Below, piece by piece: positions 26,811-34,026 of a stretch of DNA of 51,324 nucleotides (position 1 is its first letter; each line of letters starts with the position of its first letter). Origin of the DNA: Lentisphaeria bacterium (lineage in GTDB: Bacteria > Verrucomicrobiota > Lentisphaeria > Victivallales > UBA1829); the NCBI GenBank assembly GCA_017541665.1, contig JAFXYP010000046.1, positions 1 to 51,324 of the forward strand, in the 5' to 3' direction. The position numbers and the translations under genes are program-made. Below the pieces are notes generated by a model, which ran no database searches, was not told the DNA's origin, and was given only the letters and a program-made list of their open reading frames with translations.

Positions 26811-29311
26811 TCCGTTCCGGCCTCCCCATCGACGCGGTCCTGCCGCAGATCGCCGACGCTGCGCACGACTGCCGCCCGCTGATCGTCTCGGCGGAACCCG
26901 GTGCGGGCAAGAGTACCGTCGTGCCGCTCGCCCTGCTCGAACCGGGCGTCCTGCCGCCGGGGAAGATCATCATGCTGGAGCCGCGCCGCATCGCCGCGCG
27001 TGCCGCAGCCCGGCGCATGGCATCGCTGTTGAGCGAACCCCCGGGGAAGACCGTCGGCTACCGCACCCGATTCGAGACACTCGTTTCCGCGGAGACGCGT
27101 GTCGAGGTCGTGACCGAAGCGCTGCTCACGCGCATGCTTCAGAACGACCCGTCGCTCGAGGGCGTCTCAGCTGTCATTTTCGACGAATTCCACGAACGCA
27201 GCATCCATGCCGACCTCGCGCTCGCGCTGACGCTCGACGCACGCTCCGTCCTGCGCGACGATCTTCGCATCATGCTCATGTCCGCCACGCTCGACGCCGC
27301 ATCCGCCGCAAATCTGCTCGGCGGGAACGCCGCGGTCATCCATGCGCCGGGCCGGTGTTTCGAGGTCGGAGTGAGCTATGCGCCGCTGAAACCCGGCGCC
27401 CCGGTCGAACCGCACGCCGCCTCGGTCGTGCTGGACGCCATGCGCTCACACGACGGCCACGCGCTCGTCTTTCTCCCCGGCGAAGCGGAGATCCGCCGCA
27501 CCGCCGCCAACCTCGCATCCATGCGGCACGATTTCGAGGTCCTTCCGCTTTACGGTTCGCTCTCCGCGGCCGAACAGGACCGTGTGTTCACGGAGACGGA
27601 CCGCCGCCGCATTATTCTCGCCACCCCGGTCGCGGAAACCAGCATCACCATCCCCGGCATCCGCATCGTCGTCGATTCCGGCCTCGCCCGCATGCCATTC
27701 TTCTCCCCCGCGTCCGGCATGGACCAGCTCCGCACGGTCAGGATTTCGAAGGCATCCGCCGAACAGCGCCGCGGGCGTGCCGGACGCACCGCGCCGGGCG
27801 TCTGCATCCGCCTCTGGCACGAATACGAACAGAACGCCATGCCGGATTTCGCCCCGCCGGAGATCGAACACGCCGACCTCACCGAACTTGCTCTGGAGCT
27901 CGCGTATTGGGGTGTGAGCCGCGAAAAGGCCGCCGCCCTGCCCTGGATGACCCCGCCGCCCGAGGTCAAGCTCGACTACGCATTCGACCTGCTGACCGGG
28001 CTCGGCGCGGTCTCCCCCGAGACCGGCCAGATCACTCCGCACGGGAAGCTCCTGCACCGCCTGCCCGTGCATCCGCGCCTCGCGAACGCCATCCTCTTCG
28101 CGGACGCCCACGGACTCCGCCGGGAGGCGCTTCAGGTCGCCGCGATCCTCTCCGACCGCGACCCGCTCGTCGACCCGCAGACCGCCGACCTCGCCGAACG
28201 CTTCGCCGCGCTCGACAAAGCATCCGACCTCCATGCGGACCGGCAGACGGTTTCCCGTATCCGGCAGGCCGTCGCCCAGCTCGAAGCCGCTTTGCCTCAT
28301 GCCGCATCCGCAGACGCAAAAACGAGACAAGCGGACGTCGCCATAGTAATCGCCGCGGCCTACCCGGACCGCATCGCCCGACGGCGCACCGGCGGCGACC
28401 GCCCCGAATACATGCTCTCCAACGGACTGGCCGCGAAGCTCGGCGCGCGCGACCCGCTCCGCGATTCCGAATACCTCGCCGTGGCGGATTCCGGCGGGCT
28501 CTCCGGCCAGCCGACGATCCGCCTCGCGCTCCCGCTCGACATCGACGCGCTTGAGGCCGCCCTGCCCGACCTCTTCCGCACGCGCCGCGAAACGGTCTGG
28601 GACGACGATGCGCTGTGCGTGCGCGTGTTCAATGTGAAGTCGGTCGGCTCGCTGACGGTCGAACGCAAACCGGCGACGCTCCGCCCCGACGACGACACGG
28701 CATCGCTCCTCATCGCCGCCGTCCGCAAACGCGGATTCGCCTCACTCGGCATTTCTCCGGCTCAGCTCAAATTCCTCCGCCGCATCCAGTTCCTGCACGC
28801 GCACGGCTGCGAGGGCTTCCCGGACAGCTCGGAACAGCACCTGCTCGACACGCTCGAAGACTGGCTCGCGCCACACCTCGACGGCATCAGCCGCCTCGAC
28901 AAGCTCGCCTCGCTGGATTACCGAGCCATCTTCTCCGCCATGCTCCCGCCGAAGGCGCAGTCCACGCTGAACTCGCTCGCGCCTGAACGCTTCGAGGTCC
29001 CGAGCGGCTCGCACATCGCCATCGACTATTCCGACCCGGCCGCGCCCATGGTCCGCGTGAAGCTGCAGGAAGTCTTCGGCCTCGCGCATTCGCCGAAGAT
29101 CGCGGGCGGACGCGTCCCGCTCGTATTCGACCTGTTGTCGCCCGCCATGCGGACCGTGCAGATCACGCGGAACCTGGACGATTTCTGGGACGGCTCGTAT
29201 TTTCTGGTGCGGAAGGACATGCGCGGCCGCTACCCGAAGCACAACTGGCCCGAGGATCCGCGCACCGAGCCCCCTTCCCGCTCCAGCATCAAGCGCCCGA
29301 AAAAAAGCTGA
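26807..29311 (+). CDS. hrpB: ATP-dependent helicase HrpB (DEAH family)
   Basis: This 834-residue superfamily-2 DExH helicase has motif I AEPGAGKSTVVPLALL, motif Ia EPRRIAARAAARRMA, motif II DEFHERS, motif III MSATLD, motif V TPVAETSITIPGIRIVVDSG and motif VI SAEQRRGRAGRTAPGVCIRLW. The HrpB-specific C-terminal domain follows, ending near LFVR-type YPKHNWPEDPR. E. coli HrpB is about 809 residues. The biological role of HrpB is poorly defined. It starts at ATG 26807, overlapping the sirtuin TGA. Confidence 0.94.
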   Translation: MIRSGLPIDAVLPQIADAAHDCRPLIVSAEPGAGKSTVVPLALLEPGVLPPGKIIMLEPRRIAARAAARRMASLLSEPPGKTVGYRTRFETLVSAETRVEVVTEALLTRMLQNDPSLEGVSAVIFDEFHERSIHADLALALTLDARSVLRDDLRIMLMSATLDAASAANLLGGNAAVIHAPGRCFEVGVSYAPLKPGAPVEPHAASVVLDAMRSHDGHALVFLPGEAEIRRTAANLASMRHDFEVLPLYGSLSAAEQDRVFTETDRRRIILATPVAETSITIPGIRIVVDSGLARMPFFSPASGMDQLRTVRISKASAEQRRGRAGRTAPGVCIRLWHEYEQNAMPDFAPPEIEHADLTELALELAYWGVSREKAAALPWMTPPPEVKLDYAFDLLTGLGAVSPETGQITPHGKLLHRLPVHPRLANAILFADAHGLRREALQVAAILSDRDPLVDPQTADLAERFAALDKASDLHADRQTVSRIRQAVAQLEAALPHAASADAKTRQADVAIVIAAAYPDRIARRRTGGDRPEYMLSNGLAAKLGARDPLRDSEYLAVADSGGLSGQPTIRLALPLDIDALEAALPDLFRTRRETVWDDDALCVRVFNVKSVGSLTVERKPATLRPDDDTASLLIAAVRKRGFASLGISPAQLKFLRRIQFLHAHGCEGFPDSSEQHLLDTLEDWLAPHLDGISRLDKLASLDYRAIFSAMLPPKAQSTLNSLAPERFEVPSGSHIAIDYSDPAAPMVRVKLQEVFGLAHSPKIAGGRVPLVFDLLSPAMRTVQITRNLDDFWDGSYFLVRKDMRGRYPKHNWPEDPRTEPPSRSSIKRPKKS

Positions 29312-29600
29312 ACCTGCGCGCCTGTTCCCGGATTCACCGGAAAACATCATCTGACAACGACAACAGGATCGACAAGACCGAGAGGACTGATATGTCATAT
29401 TCGGCCTATTCGTCCTATCTCTCCCCCTATCTGTTATACCTCGCCAGACACGCTGCCTGACATTTCTTTTTTCCCCCCTGCCATTCGCGGCTCGCGGCAA
29501 ATGGGAAAAAAGGTCGAGCGCAAGCGAGCTTACCGAGGCTCGCGAATGCGAGCCCCCAGCGAAGCGGCAAGTCTGTTCCGTTCTTGATTCCGAATAGAAC
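29312..29600. other. Convergent intergenic region with palindromes
   Basis: This 289-bp gap lies between the 3' ends of hrpB and the Sel1 gene. It contains a perfect hairpin GGCTCGC-GAAT-GCGAGCC (29537-29554), a TTTTTTCCC ... GGGAAAAAA arrangement (29466-29512) and CCATT/AATGG pairing. No gene was found. One or both stems could end transcription, but no stem directly followed by a T-run is clear. Confidence 0.55.
29537..29554. repeat. Perfect 7-bp inverted repeat
   Basis: GGCTCGC-GAAT-GCGAGCC, a perfect stem with a 4-nt loop, in the convergent gap after the Sel1 gene. Confidence 0.7.
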
Positions 29601-30158
29601 TCACTTCCCCAGAACTTCCTTCAGTTCCGGGGAGAAGATCCGGCTTTGGACCATTTGGTAAAGATGCTCGTCCTCGGGCGCCGCGACGGCCGCGCGGCAG
29701 AACCACAAATACGCCGCGTCGAAATCCTTCTTCACCCCGACGCCGTTTTCGTAGCAGTCCCCGAGCTTGAACATCGCCCGCGCATCGCCCCGGTCCGCCG
29801 CCCGGCGCAACCACTTGACGCCCTCGCGCGGTTTCTCCTCGACGCCGATCCCGGACAGATACCAGCTGCCGAGCATGAGCATCGCCATCGTATGGCGCTG
29901 ATCCGCAGCCTTACGAATCCATTTGGCCGCCGTCGCGCGGTTCCGCCGCACGCCAATGCCGAACGCATAGCATCTGCCGAGCTCGAACTGCGCCCCGGCG
30001 AATCCCTGTTCCGCCGCCATGCGATACCATTTGACCGCTTCCGCCGCGTCCCTGTCGACGCCATCGCCAAACTCATAGCACTTCCCGACCCGGCACATTT
30101 CTTCCCCGGCCTTCTTCCTCAAATCCTGAAACTCCCGCTCGTCCATTAGAACTATCAT
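29601..30158 (-). CDS. Sel1-like repeat protein
   Basis: This 185-residue protein is made of four or five Sel1 (TPR-like) repeats: VGKCYEFGDGVDRDAAEAVKWYRMAAEQGFAGAQFELGRCYAFGIGV, then LGSWYLSGIGVEEKPREGVKWLRRAADRGDARAMFKLGDCYENGVGV. It has no signal peptide, so it is cytoplasmic. Sel1 repeats act as protein-interaction scaffolds. Its ATG (30158) overlaps the TGA of the FtsK-like gene (ATGA), so the two are translationally coupled. An alternative ATG lies at 30146 (MDEREF). Third gene of the HhH-FtsK-Sel1 operon. Confidence 0.88.
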   Translation of the reverse strand: MIVLMDEREFQDLRKKAGEEMCRVGKCYEFGDGVDRDAAEAVKWYRMAAEQGFAGAQFELGRCYAFGIGVRRNRATAAKWIRKAADQRHTMAMLMLGSWYLSGIGVEEKPREGVKWLRRAADRGDARAMFKLGDCYENGVGVKKDFDAAYLWFCRAAVAAPEDEHLYQMVQSRIFSPELKEVLGK

Positions 30159-31357
30159 GCATTCTTGGAAACAGCATCAACGACCTTGTAAACTTCCTCT
30201 TCGGAAACGTATGCCCCCTGAATGCGTTCGAGTTTGGCGCCGTTGGATGGATTGAAGAGCATGTCGCCGGCACCAAGCAGTTTTTCCGCACCGGAACAAT
30301 CAAGGATTATGCGGCTTGACACGCTGTCAATGACGCGGAATGCGATCTTGGTCGGGATGTTCGCTTTGACGAGGCCGGTAATTACAGTTTTTCTGGTTGC
30401 CGACGTCATTGCGACAAGGTGGATGCCAACAGCACGTCCCATCTGGGCAATGCGGCAGATACTCATCTCCACTTCGTTCTTGGCATCCGACATCATGAGG
30501 TCGGAAAGCTCGTCGATGATGACGACTATGATCGGAAGCCTTTGCGGGATCACTTTTCCTTCTTCGTCCAGGACCGTCTGCGGATCGGGCGGTCTGGAAT
30601 TGAACCCTGCAATTGTTTTCGCCTTGACCTTTTTCAGTACCATAATGCGTCGTTCCATCTCGTCCACGGCCCAGCGCAGGGCGAGCCTCGCCTTTTCCGA
30701 GTCGATCACAACCGGCGTGATGAGGTGGGGAATGGCATTGTACATATCGAGCTCAATGACTTTTGGATCAATCATAATGAGCTTCAACTCGTCCGGGGAG
30801 AACCGGAAGAGCAAACTCATGATGAGCGCGTTCATATAAACGGTCTTTCCGGAACCGACGGTCCCTGCGATCAACAGATGGGGAGCCTTGGCAAGGTCAA
30901 ACATGGCGACCTTTCCTTGAGTGTTGCGGCCAAGCAGGATCGGGATGGCGGTTTTCGAACTGGTCCATTCCTTCGATTCAAGGAGCGGTCGGATATAGAC
31001 TGTTTGCAGCGACTTGTTCGGCACCTCGATTCCGACGGCGTTCTTGCCGGGGATGGGGGCTTGAATGCGAATGCTTTCGGCTTCCAGCGCCTTGGCAATG
31101 TCATTTTCGATTTTTTTGATTCTATCGACTTTGACGCCGGGCGAAGGCGAGATCTCGAACTGCGTAACACGCGGGCCGACGGTGACGGCGGAGACAATGG
31201 CGTCGATGTTGAAGCTCACCAGAAGTTCCTGGAGGCGGTCGGAGGCGTTCTGAATGCAGGCTTTATCCACATGATTGTTTTCGTCGTCATGGCAATTCAG
31301 CAGTTCCGGGCTCGGCAGGCTGTATTTCTTTCCGACTTTTTCTATGTTTTTATCCAT
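30155..31357 (-). CDS. Soluble FtsK/SpoIIIE-type DNA translocase motor
   Basis: This 400-residue protein contains the FtsK alpha domain (about 45-130: VTVGPRVTQFEISPSPGVKVDRIK) and the RecA-like beta domain: Walker A AGTVGSGKTV, LKLIMIDPKVIELDMYNAIPHLITPVV, Walker B IIVVIIDELSDLMM and the GRAVGIHLVAMTSATRK segment. The sequence is of chromosomal FtsK type, not conjugative TraB type. It lacks the four N-terminal membrane helices and the C-terminal gamma winged-helix that reads KOPS in FtsK. It should hexamerise and move on dsDNA without membrane anchoring. AAAGGTG precedes ATG 31357. It sits between the HhH protein and the Sel1 protein. Confidence 0.88.
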   Translation of the reverse strand: MDKNIEKVGKKYSLPSPELLNCHDDENNHVDKACIQNASDRLQELLVSFNIDAIVSAVTVGPRVTQFEISPSPGVKVDRIKKIENDIAKALEAESIRIQAPIPGKNAVGIEVPNKSLQTVYIRPLLESKEWTSSKTAIPILLGRNTQGKVAMFDLAKAPHLLIAGTVGSGKTVYMNALIMSLLFRFSPDELKLIMIDPKVIELDMYNAIPHLITPVVIDSEKARLALRWAVDEMERRIMVLKKVKAKTIAGFNSRPPDPQTVLDEEGKVIPQRLPIIVVIIDELSDLMMSDAKNEVEMSICRIAQMGRAVGIHLVAMTSATRKTVITGLVKANIPTKIAFRVIDSVSSRIILDCSGAEKLLGAGDMLFNPSNGAKLERIQGAYVSEEEVYKVVDAVSKNA

Positions 31358-31379
31358 AAAACACCTTTCTTTCAACAGA

Positions 31380-32183
31380 TTAATTGTCTATACGTGAAGG
31401 ACAAAAATCGAAGAAGGGACACGTCTCTCCATCTTTTTTGCATTTGGGGCCTTGGGCATCACAAAAATGACTTCCAACAAACCAGCAGGGATAATCAAAG
31501 ATTCCCGGATATTCTGGGTTGATCGCACGAGCCATATACATTGTTCCCTCTCGCGCCTTGATTTCATTATCCTTATCAAAAGATGTCAAACCAAGCCGCT
31601 GAAAAACTCGAACAGTATGAACGTCCGGTGAAATATCAATGCTTCTCTTGTCTCTAAGTTCTATTCCGAACCGACGCATAAGGATATTTGTTGCCATTGT
31701 CGCAATCTTTATTCCGACACCCTTAAATTGCAGAAAACGATAAATCAGCAAACCGCTTGAAGGTTTGTCATTCCAAATCCTGCTGGCATCTCCGTCATAG
31801 TCTCTCTGAATCCTTTTGACCGCACAACAGAACAAATCCGCCATGATGTCCTTAAAACGATGTTTGACGCGCTCCTTGAAAACCTTGTGGATCTCGTCAC
31901 TGGATATAGCCAAGTAATCAATATCAAATCTTCCAAGTTCCTCAAAAATAATACTCGGAACTCGCCACGCATTTTCAGCTTTGGTTTGCCGATCCATAAC
32001 ACAGCCAAGAACAAAAGCATGCGGATACGCACCTAATGGGTTCAGCAACTCGTTAACAACATTCTTATCATCACCCTCATTAACAAAATCGGTCTTACCT
32101 TTTTCTTCTTCCAATTTTTTTTCCGCACATCTATAAAGTTCTTCTGCTGTCTTGTTTGGGAAAAACGGCTTAAGCTCACACAT
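31380..32183 (-). CDS. EndoIII-like HhH-GPD DNA glycosylase family protein with Fe-S cluster
   Basis: This 267-residue protein has a hairpin-helix-hairpin FKGVGIKIATMATNIL (152-167) followed by SPDVHTVRVFQRLG; K159 and D187 align with the catalytic Lys and Asp of endonuclease III. The C-terminal cysteines C241-x6-C248-x6-C255-x5-C261 resemble the EndoIII [4Fe-4S] loop, but with the middle spacing x6 instead of x2. The 130-residue N-terminal part is not the usual EndoIII N-terminus. The gene is clearly AT-richer than its neighbours, hinting at transfer. AAAGGATG lies before ATG 32183. First coding gene of the HhH-FtsK-Sel1 operon. Confidence 0.75.
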   Translation of the reverse strand: MCELKPFFPNKTAEELYRCAEKKLEEEKGKTDFVNEGDDKNVVNELLNPLGAYPHAFVLGCVMDRQTKAENAWRVPSIIFEELGRFDIDYLAISSDEIHKVFKERVKHRFKDIMADLFCCAVKRIQRDYDGDASRIWNDKPSSGLLIYRFLQFKGVGIKIATMATNILMRRFGIELRDKRSIDISPDVHTVRVFQRLGLTSFDKDNEIKAREGTMYMARAINPEYPGIFDYPCWFVGSHFCDAQGPKCKKDGETCPFFDFCPSRIDN

Positions 32184-32274
32184 GGTTCATCCTTTCTTTT
32201 GTTTTTTTTGGCGGAGCCGATTATGGGTTGGAGTATTGTTACGGGAGAGATTCGTTAAACCATAGCACAGGGAG

Positions 32275-32293
32275 TATGACATCTTTTGTCATA
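32275..32293. promoter_or_regulatory. Perfect palindrome in the leader of the HhH operon
   Basis: TATGACA-TCTTT-TGTCATA: a perfect 7-bp dyad about 90 bp upstream of the HhH gene. It could be an operator or RNA hairpin. Confidence 0.6.
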
Positions 32294-32301
32294 CCGGACA
32301 T

Positions 32302-32345
32302 TTTCCGCATCATTTTCTGAAGAGAATGTGGGGTTCTGGCGGAAA
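32302..32345. repeat. Compound stem-loop
   Basis: TTTCCGC (32302-32308) pairs with GCGGAAA (32339-32345). Inside lies CATTTTC-TGAA-GAGAATG (32311-32328), whose one wobble pair is G-U only if transcribed from the plus strand. Confidence 0.5.
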
Positions 32346-32360
32346 TGGTCGGAAAGAGAC

Positions 32361-32592
32361 AAAAAAAGCCGGACGTTCCCCGTGCGTGAAAACGTAGGTT
32401 CCGCCAAGAACCCGCTCCAGAAACGACGAAGAAACGCCCAGCAAAAAAGACACAATGGTCCTTGCTGGTGTATTTCGATTTCTGGAGCAAAAGAGCTGAT
32501 TTTGAAACTTGGCGGATTCACGTTTTCTTTTGCTGAAATAACCGATGTAATGAGCTTGGAAAGCGGATTTCGTGGGGCGGAATCCGTTTCCA
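32361..32592 (-). ncRNA. Candidate structured non-coding RNA or long leader (unidentified)
   Basis: The predicted transcript runs from about 32592 to a run of seven Ts (32367-32361). Read 5' to 3' on the minus strand it opens with an 11-bp hairpin (GGAAA, CGGATT / AATCCG, TTTCC; 32591-32558). A rod of nested perfect stems follows: GAAAACGT/ACGTTTTC (32527-32520 with 32395-32388), TCCGCCAAG/CTTGGCGGA (32516-32508 with 32408-32400), GCTCCAGAAA/TTTCTGGAGC (32488-32479 with 32423-32414) and CCAGCAA/TTGCTGG (32468-32462 with 32444-32438). ACGTTTTC can instead pair with GGGGAACGT (32381-32373) just before the T-run. It does not look like tmRNA, RNase P or SRP RNA; a divergent 6S RNA is not excluded. 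Confidence 0.6.
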
Positions 32593-32598
32593 AAACAC

Positions 32599-32627
32599 AA
32601 TTTATCCCCATATCGTAAGAATGTCAA
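32599..32627 (-). promoter_or_regulatory. Strong promoter of the structured RNA / HhH operon
   Basis: Minus strand TTGACA (32627-32622), 17-nt spacer, TAAATT (32604-32599). It is the same arrangement as the PpiD operon promoter. The predicted start of transcription (about 32592) coincides with the first base pair of the 5' hairpin. Confidence 0.75.
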
Positions 32628-32705
32628 GCCATTTTCCCGCCTTTTTTGGAGATTTTATGAGATGGAAGGGGAAGGAGACGCTTTGCGTCCTGCTTCGCTG
32701 GGGGC

Positions 32706-32770
32706 GGCTTCGCCGCCTCGGTGGCCTCGCTCACGCGCGGCAACAGTTTTGTTTGCCGCGAGGCGCGAAC
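32706..32770. repeat. 65-bp repeat, copy A
   Basis: It matches 32872-32936 at 61 of 65 positions by direct comparison. It contains the hairpin CGCGGCAA (9-nt loop) TTGCCGCG. Confidence 0.85.
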
Positions 32771-32788
32771 ACGACGTGTGCTGATACA

Positions 32789-32810
32789 GTGCGCGGCTAC
32801 GCTCGCGCAC
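32789..32810. repeat. REP-like palindrome, copy 3
   Basis: GTGCGCG, gctacgct, CGCGCAC. It is preceded by ACACGACGTGT (32770-32780), the same module order as copy 2. Confidence 0.75.
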
Positions 32811-32871
32811 ACCGTTTATTTCATGTCGCAGAAGATATACTGGAGCAATGGGGATGCCCCTTCGGGGGGGT

Positions 32872-32936
32872 GGCTTTGCCGCCTCAGTAGCCTCGCTCAC
32901 GCGCGGCAACAGTTTTGTTTACCGCGAGGCGCGAAC
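32872..32936. repeat. 65-bp repeat, copy B
   Basis: Second copy of the repeat at 32706-32770, with four substitutions. One of them (g to a) slightly weakens the inner hairpin. A degenerate fragment (taccgcgagacgcgaac) follows near 32973. Confidence 0.85.
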
Positions 32937-33024
32937 TGCAAAGATTTTTGAAAGAGGAATAATTTTTCTCTTTACCGCGAGACGCGAACGACAAAAGTTT
33001 AAAACAAACAGGGAAACAGGTCAG

Positions 33025-33049
33025 ATACGACCTATATGTCGTATACGAC
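33025..33049. repeat. Overlapping GTCGTAT palindromes
   Basis: ATACGAC (33025-33031), 6-nt spacer, then the perfect 12-bp palindrome GTCGTATACGAC (33038-33049). It lies 45 bp from the 3' end of the EEP-family gene. Confidence 0.65.
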
Positions 33050-33093
33050 TTATCACAGGAGGGAATGCCCTTTCTCTCCTGCTCGTCTGACGC

Positions 33094-34026
33094 TCACTTC
33101 TCCGGGGAGTCGAGCAGGACGATCTCGGCGGTGACCGGGAAATGGTCCGAGGACGCCAGACCATTGCGGAAGTCGTTGATCGTGCCGTGGGACAGCACGC
33201 GCACGCGGTCGTTCACGAAGATAAAGTCGATCGGCTTCCGGAAACTCCGCTCCTTGCGGTTCACATGGAAATCGTGGAACGTCTCGTCGCCCGCGCCGTA
33301 ATGGTCGGTCTCGGACACGTCGCGCGCATTTTTCAGCACGCCGAGCACGCGCCGCACGGGCATCTCATCGGCGGTGGAGTTGAAGTCGCCGGTCAGGATG
33401 AACGGGTATTTTTCGATCATGGGCGCAAGGCGCGTCAGGATCACGTTCACGCCCTGGATCCGCGCCATGGCGCTTCGGTGGTCGAGGTGCGTATTCGCGA
33501 TCACGAAGCGTTTCCCGGTCCGTCGGTCCAGCAGAAGCCCCCAGGTGCAGATGCGCGGCAGCGAGGAATCCCACGCGGAGGAGCCGGGCGTAGTCGGATC
33601 GGCGGAGAGCCAGAACGTCTCCTGCGAGATCACCTCGAAGCGTTCCGGGTCGTAGAAGACGGCGTTGTGCTCGTCGCCCTTGCGTTTGTCGCGTCCGACG
33701 CCGAAATAGCCGAACTTGAGCGCTTCCTTCAGGTCGCTGATCGGCCCCGCCAGCGTCTCCTGCGTGCCGATGAGCTCGAACCGGTTCTCGCGGATGGTCT
33801 GCACCATGCGCGGCAGGCGGTCGCGCCACGAGTTCGGCGAACGGTCGTTCGGACCGCGCACGTTGTAAGTCGCCACATGGATCAAATCCTTCTTCGCATC
33901 GGCGTCCGCCTTCGAGATCTGCGCGCCGGAAAGCTCCAGCGCCGCGATCACGCTCAAAGCCGCACACGCGGCGACCATCAGCACGGCGGACAAGCCGCCC
34001 GATTTCGCACAAAAAAATCTCTTCAT
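33094..34026 (-). CDS. Endonuclease/exonuclease/phosphatase (EEP) family hydrolase, exported
   Basis: This 310-residue protein has an N-terminal hydrophobic segment (LSAVLMVAACAALSVIAALELSGAQ), either signal peptide or anchor. The EEP fold motifs are visible: VATYNVRGPND, the metal Glu in IGTQETLAG, NTHLDHRS, TGDFNS and the final SSDHFPV with catalytic His. The substrate may be a nucleic acid, phosphoinositide-like ester or sphingomyelin-like lipid; it cannot be told here. Its ATG overlaps the TGA of xseA (ATGA). Confidence 0.88.
   Translation of the reverse strand: MKRFFCAKSGGLSAVLMVAACAALSVIAALELSGAQISKADADAKKDLIHVATYNVRGPNDRSPNSWRDRLPRMVQTIRENRFELIGTQETLAGPISDLKEALKFGYFGVGRDKRKGDEHNAVFYDPERFEVISQETFWLSADPTTPGSSAWDSSLPRICTWGLLLDRRTGKRFVIANTHLDHRSAMARIQGVNVILTRLAPMIEKYPFILTGDFNSTADEMPVRRVLGVLKNARDVSETDHYGAGDETFHDFHVNRKERSFRKPIDFIFVNDRVRVLSHGTINDFRNGLASSDHFPVTAEIVLLDSPEK

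Larger units (their letters stand above)
32184..33093. other. 910-bp non-coding region with structured RNA and palindromic repeats
   Basis: It holds, from left to right: a palindrome at 32275-32293, a compound stem-loop at 32302-32345, the candidate structured RNA at 32361-32592, its promoter at 32599-32627, two 65-bp repeat copies (32706 and 32872), REP-like copy 3 (32789), a degenerate third repeat copy near 32970 and a GTCGTAT palindrome (33025-33049). The short ORFs here have no ribosome sites or recognisable sequence. Confidence 0.75.

Noticed and set aside
30155..31357. FtsK-like gene as part of an integrative conjugative element
   Set aside because: The motor sequence is of the chromosomal FtsK type, and no relaxase, integrase or type IV secretion genes are present.
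32361..32592. Identification of the RNA candidate as tmRNA, RNase P RNA, SRP RNA or a retron RNA
   Set aside because: No tag ORF or CCA end, no RNase P or SRP core motifs, and no reverse transcriptase gene nearby. 6S RNA is left open because its sequence is poorly conserved.
32255..32618. Small ORFs on both strands inside the structured-RNA interval
   Set aside because: They begin inside the promoter or lack a ribosome site, and their translations resemble nothing. The nested inverted repeats explain the sequence better.
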